Assembly (NCBI GenBank): GCA_963565915.1
Contig: OY751492.1
Coordinates: forward strand, 1,426,001-1,490,000
From: Entoloma clypeatum
Lineage: Eukaryota; Basidiomycota; Agaricomycetes; Agaricales; Entolomataceae
DNA: 64,000 nucleotides
Direction of reading: 5' to 3'
Shown: positions 1 through 11,388 of the stretch, one piece after another
How the letters are laid out: each line of letters begins with the position of its first letter
How positions within the stretch are numbered: position 1 is the stretch's first letter
Position numbers and translations under genes: made by a program
The notes under the pieces: model-generated
Database searches by the model: none
What the model was told of the DNA's origin: nothing
The model's input: only the letters and a program-made list of their open reading frames with translations

Positions 1-3000
1 TGAGTTTTTTCAAGAAGTCGTTGGCAGCCGGATTGGTATCCTCTAACACGAGTTCTCCCTTCCACGGATGTAAACCGTAGTTGAGGTAGAAGGGGGTGTG
101 CTTCGTTGCCTGGTGCTCTTTGTCATTGTACTGGAACTCTGCGATTGCGATCCATTCCGCCCAATCATCCTGTAGATGGTTGACGAAGTTTCGTAAGAAC
201 GCTTCTGTTTCCTGATGCGATCGCTCGGCCTGTCCATCAGTCTGTGGGTGGTACGCGGTGGACAGGTTCCTCTTGATCCCCAACATGCGGCAAAGTATCT
301 CCATGAACTTCGCAGCGAACTGTGGTCCCCTATCGCTGATGATCTTCTTGGGGATCCCGTGAAGCTTCCATATCTGGTCTCGATAGATCTTGGCTAATCC
401 TTCAGCCGATAGTTCCACGGTTGTCGGGATGAGATGAAGCATCTTTGAATGTCTGTCCGTGATGACCAGAATTGCGTTCTTCCCATCAGATTCTGGTATC
501 GGTCCCACGACGTCAATCCCTATGTCTTCCCATGGTTGACTTGGCGCGGCGTTAGGGTGTAGAGGGGCGTGTCTTCTTTGGCGGCTGATCTTGTTACGTT
601 GACAGGTGTCACAACCTTTCACATACTTCTTTACGTCATGTAGGATGGTGGGCCACCAGTAGGTGCGAGTGAGGAGTTCGTGTGTTCGATATTGTCCTGG
701 ATGTCCTGCCACTGGTGCGTCGTGCGCTTCGAACATCAGTTCTTGGCGCAATTGTGGATCTGGTGGAACATAGACTCGTTCTCCTGCGTAGGTGATGCCA
801 TTTTCCTGCTGGTACCAGTGAGGATTCTTTTTCAGACCCTGGGCTACTTCTGTTTCCATGCGATTCGAGGCCTTGATGCGTACGATCCATGGGTTTTCGA
901 TGGTTGTGATGTTTCCGATTTTGATGGAATCAGATGTTTCACCCCCTTCAAAGAATTGTTCCTCCGTGAACATCTCCATTTGTATCACATCTTCTGATTC
1001 CAATCGTTTCAAAAATAGCCCCTCCTTGAGCATTTGGTCGCTGTCCTGCGGCTCGAGTTCCGTCTCATACCAGGGTAAACGTGACAGGATGTCTGCTTTC
1101 GCGTTTGTCTTCCCAGGTACATGTCGCAATTCGAAGTCATAGTCTTGTAGCTTCATCTTCCAGCGCCTCTGTCGTTGGTTTAGGTCCTGAGGACGCCGGA
1201 AATACTCCAGGTTTTTGTGATCGGTTAAGATCTCGAAACGTTCCTTGGCTTCAAGTAGATAATGTCGCCAGTCCTTCAGTGCCTCCATGACTGCCAAGAG
1301 TTCCTTGTCATAGATCTCGTAATTCTGTTCGGCCGCGGACATGGTCCGCGACAAGAACGCGATAGGATGCCACTTGTCGTCTTGTTTCTGTGAGAGTACC
1401 GCTCCAATTGCATAACCCGATGCATCGGTTTCAACCCTGAACTGTCCGTCCGGTTTGGGCAATGCCAAGACTGGTGCTGTCGTGATTGCCCGTATGAGAC
1501 CTTCAAATGCTTCTTGCGCCGCTGGTCCCCATGTGAATGCTGTATTTCCCGTAAGTGTCGTGAGTGGCTTTGCGATGTTTGAGTATCCTTCAATGAAGCG
1601 TCGATAAAAATTGGCAAATCCCAGGAATTTCTGGACTTCCTTTTTTGATGTGGGTACTCGCCAGTTCCGGATTGTGTCCACCTTTTCAGTTTCCATCTCG
1701 ACACGTCCTTCACCCACGACATATCCCAATATGGGGCATTTCGTTACTTCCCAAAGACACTTCTTCTCCTTTAGGAACAAGTCATTGTCCGACAGGATCT
1801 GCAAGATCTCTTCGGTGTTCCGGGCAAGTTCTTCCTTGGTTTTACCAATAACCACTATGTCATCCATGTAAATCACACAGATGCGCCGACGGATCTGATC
1901 CCTGAATAGGCTGGCCATCATCCGAGAGAACGTTCCCGGGGAATTGCAGAGACCGAAAAACATGACCAATGGTTCAAACAATCCTCGGCTGGTCAAGAAG
2001 GCGGCTTTCCATTCGTCACCCTTTTTGATCCGCACATTATTGTATCCCCACATGATATCCATTTTGTTGAAGTAGACTGCGTCCTTCAATACATCCAAGA
2101 GGTCGTTGATGCGTGGGAGTGGGAATTTGTCCTTAACCGTGAATTTGTTAACCGTGCGATAGTCCTGTACCAATCGTTTGGAACCGTCTTTCTTGTTAAT
2201 GAAGAAGCAGGGTGATGCATAAGGTGATTTGGACGGTCGGATTTTTCCGGTTGCCAGGCCTTCGTCGATGAATTCGTCCAGTTCTTCTTGCTCCTTTTGG
2301 GTCATAGGGTACGTGTTTCCCCCTAGCTCCTTTGGTGCGTCCGGTGTAAGTTCGATGCCGTGGTCCCATTCTCTTTCCTTTGGGATCTTGTCGAAGTTTT
2401 CTTTTTCAAAAAGATGGGCAAAGCGTTCAACATATGAGGGTCGTTTGGTTGTGGGAGGTGGTGTGGGAGTAACTGCTTCCAATATGGGGTCTCCGGGCTT
2501 CCATTTCTGATCTGATTTCTTGGGTGCGTCCTTGTCTCGTATTTCCACCATGCGAACCCGATGTTTGCGACCATTAAGGTTAACCCTGAAATCCGAGTGT
2601 TTGGTTTGACACGTTGACGGGCATCGGTTGAATGTTACGGCGCCGGTCGTCCAATTGATTGTAGGGTTGTGGTGCACCAACCAATCATGTCCCAAAAGCA
2701 TATCCGTTCTCCCAATGTCCAATACCATTGCCTCCATGGTTTCCTGGTGTGTTCCCAAGTCCAGCTTGACTTCGGCAAGTTTTTCTGCTTTCTGTTGTCG
2801 GTTCGGTGATCCATCCGCATTTAGGATTGATATGGGCTTTATTCCACGTGTGGGAAGGTTCTGTTCTCGTACTATTCTGGGATGGATACATGTGCGTTCA
2901 CATCCGCTATCGACCTCGGGTCGAATGGCCTTTGGTCCTCGTCGTGTTTTGATCTGAGCTTGCAGCTTGATCTCTCGTCGTTTCGGAGGTTTATCTCCCT

Positions 3001-3106
3001 TGACAATCTTAGTTGACGCAACGGCTCGCTTTGCAGGGATAACATAAGTTATATTGTCTGTAACTGCACCAGGCAAGCGAGTTCGTTTAATGGATAAGGG
3101 TCGCGA
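1..3106 (-). CDS. pol: pol polyprotein of gypsy copy A (3' end off window)
   Basis: Protease, reverse transcriptase, RNase H and integrase of the family-1 element, open from the gag overlap to the left edge (about 1035 codons). No stop was found in frame. The missing part is roughly the last 178 codons, the integrase tail and chromodomain, judging from copy C. The codon used as a nominal TTG start in copies B and C is TCG here (3104-3106), so pol is very unlikely to begin translation there. Production as a Gag-Pol fusion by a -1 frame change fits better. Acts in virus-like particles and then in the nucleus. Confidence 0.88.
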
Positions 3107-3117
3107 CTTAGCGTCGT

Positions 3118-3987
3118 TTAATCGGACCCTTCGGGAAAATCCTTCTCATCGGTCTCTATGGTGATGGTTTCATCGTCATCATCGGTATCTCCATCAGACA
3201 CCTTCCTAATCTTTCCAGAGTTCTTCTTCGGCTTACGGCAGTTGCGCGCGATGTGTCCTTCTTGGTCGCAGTTGAAACACTTACGACCATCTTTCTTCTT
3301 CGGGGCTTTGCAGTCTTTGGCAAGGTGACCAAAGCGCTGACAGTTGTAGCAACGGGCTACTCCTGCTTTGTCGATCTCCATGGCTTTGCCTTGACCACCA
3401 TAAGTGGTACCCGATCCGGTGCGTGTGTCGCCACCCCCTCGGATGACTAATGCATGTCCCTCCATCTGTCGTCCCTTGTTTCGGATCTCCTTTGCGTAAT
3501 CAGTGTACGTCTTGCCATCGCTAGCCACTTGTTCAGAAATTTTGCGGTTGACGTTCTTTTCCAGGATGTATTTCCCAGTTTCTTCGCCAAGGTTTGACAG
3601 CTTCAAGATCTCTTCGAATTCGTCCAAGAATTCGTCGATGGTGCGTTTCTCCTGTTTCAGGACTTCGAGTTTCGCCTTGGCCGCTGCCGACTTGTTGGCA
3701 ATAGAGAATCGCGTAGCGATGTCGTCTGAGAATCCTAACCAGGTGATGTTCTCGCCATCGGTGGCAAGAGCGTCTAACTTGTTGCTGGCCCAGTGTTTAC
3801 CGGACCCTTCCATCATGCGGGATAACACCGCAAGAATTTTCTGATCGTCGGACAGTCCCTTCTGGAACCTGATGTATAATTTGGTGGCTTTCCACCACTC
3901 GTCGAAGGTGTGTCTGTCTTTGAACATCCCAGGATCCTTGATGATCTTGGATGTATCCATTGTTTGTACTGTCGGTGCTTCTGCCAT
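3118..3987 (-). CDS. gag: Gag of gypsy copy A, two zinc knuckles
   Basis: Capsid/nucleocapsid protein, 289 residues from the first ATG. The N-terminal two thirds look like a retrotransposon Gag capsid domain. The C-terminal third has two CCHC zinc knuckles (CX2CX4HX4C), starting CYNCQRFGH and CFNCDQEGH, followed by a basic stretch and an acidic tail. The same frame stays open upstream to about 4359 with no ATG, because the codon that is a TGA stop in copy B is CGA here. The real Gag may therefore be longer. The stop overlaps the pol frame. Confidence 0.93.
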   Translation of the reverse strand: MAEAPTVQTMDTSKIIKDPGMFKDRHTFDEWWKATKLYIRFQKGLSDDQKILAVLSRMMEGSGKHWASNKLDALATDGENITWLGFSDDIATRFSIANKSAAAKAKLEVLKQEKRTIDEFLDEFEEILKLSNLGEETGKYILEKNVNRKISEQVASDGKTYTDYAKEIRNKGRQMEGHALVIRGGGDTRTGSGTTYGGQGKAMEIDKAGVARCYNCQRFGHLAKDCKAPKKKDGRKCFNCDQEGHIARNCRKPKKNSGKIRKVSDGDTDDDDETITIETDEKDFPEGSD

Positions 3988-4769
3988 GTCTAGAACCTGC
4001 GGAGTAGGAGAGGTGTCGGATTGTTGGGATGAAGATGGGGTTCGGGATATAGGTAGGGGTTGAAAATCAGTCCCTGTTCTAGGCGTCTGTTCGGTATCTG
4101 ACTGCGCGGAGTCAAAAGTAAATTCGTCAGGGGACTCGTCGGCGGAATCGGTGGCAAAACGTTCGGGGTATTTCCTCTGTAGATCTCTAAGGAATCTCTG
4201 TTCCTGCGCGTCTGTTGGTCGCGAGAAGGGGTCAAGTCTCTCGTTTCGTGCCCAACGGTTGTACTCGGTCTGTTGCTCGTCGGCGGTGAAGTGGGCGTAG
4301 ATCTGCTGCTTCGAGTAAGACGTGGTGATGCGGCTCTGGGACGTCTCGATGTGAGCGTCCTAATCAATCTTCTGATAACGGTTGTCTGGACACCGATAAA
4401 CTCTCTGATCTCTGTGATCCGACCTGTCTGAGGTCCTTCTTGAACGCGAAAGCTTTCGAGTTCGTTCTGTCGGGCGTTGTAATGCGCGATCTGGTGTTGC
4501 CGAGCAAGATGGATGCTCTCTGCTATCTCGCCGTGGGGGCGATGCTCGTCGTTGTCTAGTTCTTCGTCAAGCACCTGCTGTAGGATGCGACGGATCTCCG
4601 ATTCGATGTACTGCTGGATAAGCGTAAAATCGATACTGTCTCGAGGACTTAGCTCCTCCTGTCGGGCTTCTGGCGTGCTGAATGGGTTACTGGTGAAGTC
4701 TTCAAAGAAGCGCGACGTCTTGACTCGTCTGGTAGTTGCTCTCTTCGCTCTGGGCGAACCTAACGAGAT
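3988..4769 (-). other. ATG-free leader with reading frames, copy A
   Basis: Region between PBS and gag ATG. One frame is open from about 4769 and encodes a helix-like, charged segment (around LDEELDNDEHRPHGEIAE). The gag frame is open from about 4359 to the gag ATG. I found no ATG on the minus strand in the stretch read closely. Same layout as copies B and C. Confidence 0.7.
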
Positions 4770-4778
4770 TTAGCAACT

Positions 4779-5145
4779 TGTTATGCGTAACAAACCGTTC
4801 CAAGGTTCGGGCAGAGTATGCAGGAAGATGGAAAGGCGAAGAGCAATGTGATTGCTAAATCTAAGGAATCTAGCTATAGTACAAAGGGTTTATATAGGTA
4901 CTGACTATAGGCGATAGCATATGAGTCAGTACTGCGTAAGGCAGTGTATCTGAGTAAGATAACTGCGGAAGGCAGTGCGTCTGAGTAAGATGACTGCGGA
5001 ATGAGTCAGACAGCTGCGGAAAGCGAGTCAGCGCGGGAGCGAAGTATACTAAAGGGAATAAAGTATAATACGACATGTGTAAGCGGGGGCCGATGAGTAA
5101 AAATGAAAAGTAAGCGTATACGTCCGTAGTCGTTAGTCCGTAACA
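4779..5145 (-). repeat. 5' LTR of gypsy copy A
   Basis: 367 bp, starting TG and ending CA in element orientation, nearly identical to the 368-bp LTRs of copies B and C. TATA-like box near 4890. The predicted transcript start (complement of 4852-4862) is complementary to the primer binding site at 4766-4776, two bases inside the LTR. The flank at 5146 is gypsy G protease coding. Confidence 0.93.
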
Positions 5146-5578
5146 GATCCCAATAGCGGAGCACTACATCCAACACCTCCATTATTGCTCCGGCCTCGTT
5201 TGGAGTTCCGTCGATGTTGTATACCGGAATTGCGCGTTGTAGTTTTCGAGTAGAGAGTCGATGTTTCTCGACCAGAGTGCGTTCAATAAACGACCCTGTT
5301 GCCCTGCTGTCGAGTAAGGCCTTTTGTGCTAGTGTGTCTTTGGTGTCGGTAGTTTCAAGAACTATGTCTAGTTCAATAGAATTGTCGGAGTGAGCGGAGG
5401 CGAGGACATATTGTTTTGGAAGCCGACGCTCCCATTTAGAGAGGCGAAGGCGGATGGGATTTGCGGAGTTGGGTGCGACTATGGGATCATTTGCAGGCTT
5501 AGAGATGGAGGGTATAGGATCATATTGTTCCATAAATAAGGCAGCATAACAATTTTTAGCAGACAACGAGGGCGCACT
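5146..5578 (-). pseudogene. gypsy G protease fragment
   Basis: Encodes a retropepsin-like segment in the frame beginning around an ATG at 5535. The catalytic motif reads LLDSRATGSFI where LLDSGATGSFI-type motifs are usual, so the conserved Gly is Arg and the enzyme is probably inactive. The frame runs straight into the copy A LTR at 5145, which truncates it. The rest of pol would lie left of copy A, outside the window. A Gag with a zinc knuckle lies just upstream, as expected for a Ty3/gypsy element. Confidence 0.75.
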
Positions 5579-5580
5579 GT

Positions 5581-6731
5581 TCACTCGCTGTGGGGAGGAA
5601 AATCCTCCTGTCCTTCCTCCGACTCCGCAGACTCCGTGGGCAGAACGGAGTTGCCTTCCGCTGCGTCCTTGACCACGAGTTGTTCCATAACAAACTCGTC
5701 CTGCTCCTCCGTTGTCATGAAGCGAACGTCGAAGCGAAGGGGGCATTCACGACTAAAGTGACCCGTTTTGTTACATCTGAAGCATGCATTGGCATTCTTG
5801 CCTTTGACGCGTGAAGTATCAATGTCCATTGCATTGGGGTCACTTGTCGGCGGAGCGGATGCGGATGCAAGTGGAGCTGTACGTGGAGTGAATGGAATGT
5901 AGGGGCGAGGGAATACTGAGGTGCCAGGTACTCTTGGTCTGACAACATTGCGGAAGGCGGAGCTGCGGGTCGGAGCAGTGGCTTTGAAGGCTTTGTTGGC
6001 AATCCTATTGTCGTCATTGACTCGTGCTGCAGAGTACCACTCATTGGGGTTGTCATCCGCAGGTCATCCGTGGGTCAGGGTGGCAATCTCGTTCTGAATG
6101 TCGGAACGGAGACCATGGCAGAATTTGAGTACAATGTTGGTATCCTCCTGATAGCCCGCTTTGTCAATGTAGTCTTTGAACTCGTCAATATAGGTCTCGA
6201 CATCCTGTTGACCTTGATAATAGGATTCTCCTTCGAGGATTAGTCTCGCTGTTCCTCATTCTTTGGAGTGAACTCTGCTGTAAAGACTGCACAGAAGTCC
6301 ACCCAAGTCCGATAAGGCGGAGCACTGGTCCTCCGCTCCTGTCGGATAATGCGTTCCGCAAAGCGTGCTGCACGTCCACTCTTCATGAAAGATAAAGCCC
6401 AATAAATTTTAGCGTGGTCGTCTGCGAACTGTTCCGGAGCCAGCCCCATAAACAATTCACAGGAGTTTAGAAAGGTCCAGCCATTTGAGCGTGATCCATC
6501 GAAGTCTGACGGATTGGTGGGTTTTGCTCGACGCACGCCCGGATTGGCCGGAGCGAGCGGAGCAGGTATATTTGCGGGTGCGGGAGCAGGTGGGATAGGT
6601 GGCGGAGCCGGGGCAGGAATTTTGTTGAAGGCGAGGAGGAGTTGGTCAAGTTGAGTTGAGATATCAGCGAGAGTTTGACGTTGTTCCTGGAACTCGTGCT
6701 TGAGCTGTTCAAGGCAATTGGGGTCGTCCAT
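5581..6731 (-). pseudogene. gag: gypsy G gag, frameshifted
   Basis: Starts at the ATG at 6731 (MDDPNCLEQLKHEF) with a coiled-coil-like N-terminus and a Pro/Ala-rich linker, then a capsid-like region ending at a stop near 6240. Recognisable Gag sequence continues in another frame (around EGESYYQGQQDVETYIDEF) with a further stop near 6071, then the C-terminus at 5581-5829 with one CCHC knuckle (CFRCNKTGHFSREC) and an acidic tail. A frameshift plus a stop make it non-functional. The frame also extends upstream of the ATG (SDSDTSHTPSSSSNYL) to a TAA; that codon is TCC in the second copy near 34.4 kb. Confidence 0.75.
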
Positions 6732-6880
6732 TACTATGCGCAGAGCAGAATCACCAGTTACTTAGAGGTAATTAGAAGAACTGGAAGGTGTGTGAGATGT
6801 ATCAGAGTCGGACACGGACGAAGCTACTCCAAAACGCAGAATCGTGACAATGATGCAATCGGACCTGGTCCAATTAGATG

Positions 6881-6890
6881 AGAACTTTCT
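6881..6890 (-). promoter_or_regulatory. self-priming PBS of gypsy G
   Basis: The minus-strand sequence is complementary to the LTR segment at 7011-7019, predicted to be the 5' end of the transcript. It starts two bases inside the LTR border, the same spacing as in family 1 and gypsy F. Confidence 0.6.
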
Positions 6891-6892
6891 AC

Positions 6893-7313
6893 TGTAAGGG
6901 CAACCTTACGATCCAAGACTCAAACTCAGATACTTGCAAGGGAGATCCGAAGTTTAGATTGAGCAGTCTGATAAGTAATACAACACACACCTTGCAAGGG
7001 AGATCCGAAGAGAAAGTTCAAAGGATTCCCCTGCAAGCTAGTTAGATAAATAGTAAAATGAGAGATAAAATGAGACACATGAATGATGAGCAATGATTGG
7101 GAGTAGGGATGGGGGATGAATGGAAACAAGAGGAATGATAGTACCTGCGATCCAACATGCAGAGTAGCGGATGGGCGCGGAGTTGTCGGATGCGGAGAGG
7201 CGGATAAGATGTCGGAGGCAGCGGATACGATTGGAGGACGTCAGAGATGGTGGAATAGAAAGGAAAGGAAGAAAGGAAAGAAAAAGTGAAAAGTGAAAGT
7301 GGTTGCCCTTACA
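6893..7313 (-). repeat. 5' LTR of gypsy G (family 2)
   Basis: 421 bp, bounded by TGTAAGGGCAACC and its inverted form GGTTGCCCTTACA. Related copies at 34501-34933, 51341-51552 (fragment) and 57398-57839. Interior gag lies to the left. The flanks do not form a 5-bp duplication (TCTAC inside the element, GAGAG outside), as expected for a single end. It abuts a truncated family-3 LTR. Confidence 0.85.
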
Positions 7314-7429
7314 GAGAGTGTTTGAAGAAGTAGACAAGTAAGCATTGTATGCCTAGGTCAAGCTAAGGACCTCTATTCTAAGGTTACAGGTCTTATATAT
7401 GTTATCCTATGGCTATAAATAAGTAGATG

Positions 7430-8266
7430 TGTCATAACCATGCAATTCATACATCCAACACATCCCATGACTCCGACATTTTATCCAATCCAACATCCGA
7501 CGATTTTCATAATAGTACTTATTGATAGTGTTTAAAAGTCATGTCAAGTCAAGTTAATGACCTTGAAAATAATTAACCTGACTTAACAGAGTATGTGTGG
7601 TTAAGTTAAGTCAGGTTAAATTAAGCCATTAACAGTTAATTTTGGCTGTATTAACCAGTTAAAACCATTAACTTGACTTGACTTTCACCATAAGTTAAGG
7701 ATTTTTATCATTTTGGCTTAACTTTTGGTTAAAGTTAAGTTAAGTTAACAGTTAATTGTGGTCACTTAACATGACTTTTAAACACTACTTATTGACATCT
7801 CTACTAGTTAACATTCTGATTATGCTGACAAGTAGACACCTTGATGTTCATTTCACATTTGCTCCTCTCCGTACTCCGATTGCTCCGATGAGTAACTCCG
7901 ACATCCACACCTTACCTATAGTAGTTACTGACCCACTTCTGGTTTACTATAAGTAGTACAAATTCTGTCGTAGTTCCTCAGTTTGAATATTATATGTCAC
8001 TATACGCTGCCATTACCTTTCATCCTCATCCTCCTTCTCACATCTACATCTCCACACATCCGCTCCGTACATCCGCTCCTCTCAACCTCCGACATCAGCC
8101 AATCCAAAATCTAGGACCATGTCAAAGAATGGGGCGCAACACATAAGTTGAAGCCAGGTCCTTTCTGCAAGACGTCGGACTTGTCGCATCTGCTCTTCCA
8201 CTACTCCGCTCCAACTCATCCGACGCATCCGACGTTTTCCGATGTTGAGAAAAACGCTACGTGACA
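7430..8266 (+). repeat. solo LTR (family N) with internal MITE
   Basis: Bounded by TGTCATAACC and CTACGTGACA with matching short inverted ends (TGTCA/TGACA). Flanked by GATG on both sides and inserted in the family-3 LTR, which reads continuously across the site. About 567 bp without the MITE. No coding interior, so an LTR-LTR recombination remnant. A diverged relative lies at 52699-53197 in the other orientation. Confidence 0.7.
7526..7787. mobile_element. hAT-type MITE 1
   Basis: 262 bp with terminal inverted repeats TAGTGTTTAAAAGTCATG, exact 8-bp target duplication CTTATTGA at 7518-7525 and 7788-7795, AT-rich interior of TTAACTTGACTTAA-like repeats. The 8-bp duplication and YAGTG ends are typical of hAT elements. 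No coding capacity. Confidence 0.9.
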
Positions 8267-8543
8267 GATGCTGTGCAGGAGCTAAATAGGCCATTGGTTA
8301 GTTATGTGTTTCAAGGGGACGGTGGCATAGGAGTCAGAGATAAGGCCTTTGAGGCCATGAGTCAGAGATAACAAGTGAAAATGTATCTACAAGGGGAATA
8401 GTCCGAGTCATTGTGAGTCATAGCACTGATAGAGGGGACACGTGTCCCAGGGTCGTTGGAGTTAAGTGAAATGGGGTCTGATAGGGATTGAGGGTCAAAG
8501 GGTCACATGAAGGTGTATAGGAAAAGGGTGAAAAAGTGTAACA

Positions 8544-9112
8544 CAACAGAAGAACAAGCTCTTTTCCTATCCACCCACCCATCCTTTCCCTTTCCCCATT
8601 TTGCCATTTTGTGCTTTGTTGTCAAAAGTACATATTTATGTGCGGACTCCAGTGCTAAGGAGAATCTCCAGGACCCCAGGGATAAGGGGCTGGACTCTGT
8701 AGTTACACATTTTATAGTCCCCAGCCAGGCCCAACACTTGTCGCTGCCAGTTGGGATGATCTTGCATGCCCTAGGGCTGAGTGGGACACTCGCAATGTCG
8801 TCTGCTAGACACCGACACTTCACATCTAAAGATGGTTTGCTGAGGACATCAAACTCTAGAAAGGGGATTGTATAGGTATAGAATGGAGTAATTATGTAAT
8901 GAGCCTGAGGTGTCACACGGTGATAACAAGAGCCGCGGACATCCAAAGGCCTATACAAGAGACTGAAACGTGAAACCTGGAAGTATAGATGGAGCGCAGC
9001 AGAGACTAGTACTGGAAGGTGAAACCTGAAAGGAACATCAAAATTTTTTCTCTTTATTATTTTCAAATGGACACTGGTTTTGCCTGGAAGTCAAAACCTA
9101 GAAAGGGGATAA
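8544..9112. other. unassigned interior, no gene recognised
   Basis: 569 bp between the family-3 LTR end and the next LTR. It ends in AAAGGGGATAA, a polypurine-like tract immediately before TGTTATGATCG, so it may be the 3' interior of a lost LTR element. A minus-strand frame of 187 codons crosses it, but I see no domain. Confidence 0.4.
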
Positions 9113-9426
9113 TGTTATGATCGCTCTTATCTTATCCTATTATCTAATCTCATCTTTATCTTATCTCTTTATCTTATCTCATCTTATCCTATCTCTTGAT
9201 CTTATCCTATCTTATCTGAAACCTTTATCTTATCCTATCTCATGTTAGACACATGTTATTCTAGAACAGTCTTATTTACTGTGCATTACTGTGCATCTCA
9301 TTTATGCCTCATGGTATTTACATATATAAGTAGCCTACTTTCCTTTGTATTCTGTAGCTTGTTCTCTTGAGATCCCATGTGGATCAATAGTCAGCATCGC
9401 TCCTTTGTCTTGATGGCATCATATCA
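9113..9426 (+). repeat. probable LTR next to copia E
   Basis: About 314 bp bounded by TGTTATGATCG and GCATCATATCA (imperfect inverted ends). A TATATAAG box near 9323 supports plus orientation. 9121-9244 is an imperfect CTTATC/TTATC array. A polypurine-like tract precedes it on the left; minus orientation as a copia E 3' LTR is also possible, since AAGGAGAGG lies on the right side of the minus strand. Confidence 0.5.
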
Positions 9427-11210
9427 CCTCTCCTTGCGCGTTTTATGTTTGGGCCTGTGGATGTAGTCGTCAGACTCACATGTCACCTCAACAAGGATGG
9501 TGTCTGCCTTCATCCAGCGGTAGTAGACGCAGGGATCAGCAGCTAGACACTTGAAGCCCCAGGATAACAGAGCCTTGTTCATAGTTTTGTTCCAAATGCG
9601 ACCGCTTTGCTTCATGCCATAGAGGCTGCGCTGTAGTTCCCAGACGTAGTCTTCTTTTCTGGGTTCACCAAAACCAAGTGGTTGGTCCATGTATACGACT
9701 TCAGATGCTGGGAGGAGGCCGTAAAGATATGCCGTTTTGATGTCGATTTGTTGGACTTCCCAGTTGTTGATGGCGGCAAGATGGAGGATGAGGCGCAGGG
9801 ATTCCATTCGTGCAGTTGGAGAGGTGGTCTCTACATAGTCTTGACCGAACACCTGTTCAAAACCCTTAGCAACGAGGCGAGATTTGTACCTGATAGGGGT
9901 CCTGTTCTTGTCATGCTTTAGGCAGAATACCCATTTGCCCTGAAGGAGTTTTTGGCCGGTAGGGACCGAGGAACGAGGAACGAGTTTGTAGACTCCCATG
10001 TCCCAGAGGCTGGTAAGTTCCTCTTGAATGCTGGAGCGCCAGAGGTCAGCATCAGGGGAGTTGAGAGCTTCAGCAAGTGTGGTGGGGTCGGCAGGACACT
10101 CAGTGTTGACGAGAGGAGAGGCCAGGGAGGCAGCGAAAGCTTCAGTGAAGAGACTTATCTCCTCCTTGTTGGCAAAAGGGAGTTTAGCCATGGTGGCTTC
10201 TAGATCCGAGTGGGGGTCGGTGATGAGGGTGGGATTTGGATCTCGTATGGCATCGCGCATTTGGAGGATGGCCCAGCGACATTCATCGCAAGAGGCGTCA
10301 CATAGGTCCTTGACATGGCAGGCAGATTCTTTTGATTCAGCAACGGCACGTTCAGTCTGGGAGGTAAATTGCACGCCGTCCAGGAGCGTGTGCCATTGGG
10401 AGGGATTTGGATTGCGAGTGGAACGGTGAAGAGGGGTGGCTGGCTGCAGAGGCTCAGTGGGGATGTCAAGTGGTGCATCTTGCGGGATGGGGGGTTGAGC
10501 GATCGGAGCAGGGGCGGCAAGTTCCAGGATGGGACTGAGGGGCGCTGAAGCGGGTGGAGGTGTGGGGGCATCTACATCATCTTCATCTTCCAAAGAGGCC
10601 GAGGGGTGGGGAGTGGCCACAATGGGAACAGTTGGACTTGGGACAGGTGGACTGTTGTGGCTGGTGGTGCCGACGACTCGCCCAGGGAAGAGTGGAGAAG
10701 GGACAGAGTCTTTGTGTTTAATGAACGTGACATGGTACGACTGGATGACTTTGTTGGAGGGCCAGTGATGAAGGCAATATGCCTTGGAGTCTGGTGAGTA
10801 ACCAATGAGCATGCATTTGTAGGAACGGGCATAATTTTTGGGGTTATGCTTATCCTGGATAAGGACGAAAGCTCAACAGCTGATTTTGTGGAGATGGGCG
10901 AGATCAGGCTTCTCACTATGCCAAGCCTCATACAGTGTTTTTCCCAGAGCTTTGGTTGGCATCCGGGTGGACAGGTAACTAGAGGTTAGTGCCAATTGAT
11001 CCCACCTGTTGGCCGGTAAGCCAGTTTGGGCGCGCATGGCACACATTTTGTTCATGATCGTGCAGTGCATGTGTTCAACACGCCCAATGTGAGCTGACAT
11101 GTAAGGAGCTGTGAACTGGAGGGTGTATCCATTGGAGTCACACCAGGTTTTCATGGCGGTGCTGTGTAGTTTGCCGCCGTCAATGGGAATTGTGCCGATC
11201 TTCTCACCAC
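9427..11210 (-). pseudogene. copia E integrase C-terminus and reverse transcriptase
   Basis: From 11210: integrase core after the HHCC region (around GEKIGTIPIDGGKLHS, then a diverged VEHMHCTIMNKM where the catalytic Glu helix is expected), then a frame change near 10870, a variable Pro/Ser-rich linker, and the copia RT (WVFCLKHDKNRTPIRYKSRL, QIDIKTAYLYGLLPASEVVY, SLYGMKQSGRIWNK). RT is cut near 9480 just before the YVDD motif would appear (DTILVEV). Frameshifts and truncation exclude function. Order INT-RT is diagnostic of Ty1/copia. Confidence 0.85.
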
Positions 11211-11388
11211 TAGGGAATGGCACGGGTTCAGGTCGTCACGGGTATGGGTATGGGTCGTGTTTTCACAACCCACAACCCGTCACAGTACCTGTCTCTGATG
11301 TGGCTTGCGCACCACCACTCTCCTCTGTGCCCCCCTCGGCTTTGAGCCCAATGGCCTCTCCCCATCTCTGACGGCTTCAAGTCGAGCC

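Larger units (their letters stand above)
1..5145 (-). mobile_element. Ty3/gypsy chromovirus, family 1, copy A (partial)
   Basis: Minus-strand element whose 5' LTR is at 4779-5145; leader, gag and pol follow leftward, and the chromodomain end and 3' LTR lie beyond the left edge. It is collinear with copies B and C: four comparison points in pol lie at the same distance from the pol start in A and C, so there are no net indels. It sits inside gypsy G, whose protease reading frame stops exactly at 5146. The 3' flank is outside the window, so no target duplication can be tested. Confidence 0.93.
7314..8543 (-). repeat. family-3 LTR, truncated and interrupted
   Basis: 7314-7429 and 8267-8543 align with the gypsy F LTR (30866-31386), which includes the same TATA and end GTGTAACA. 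The first ~165 bp are missing, cut at the gypsy G LTR. A solo LTR (7430-8266) separates the two parts. Confidence 0.75.

Noticed and set aside
8503..9066. 187-codon minus-strand ORF
   Set aside because: Overlaps an LTR end and a polypurine-like tract, with no recognisable domain or supporting context.
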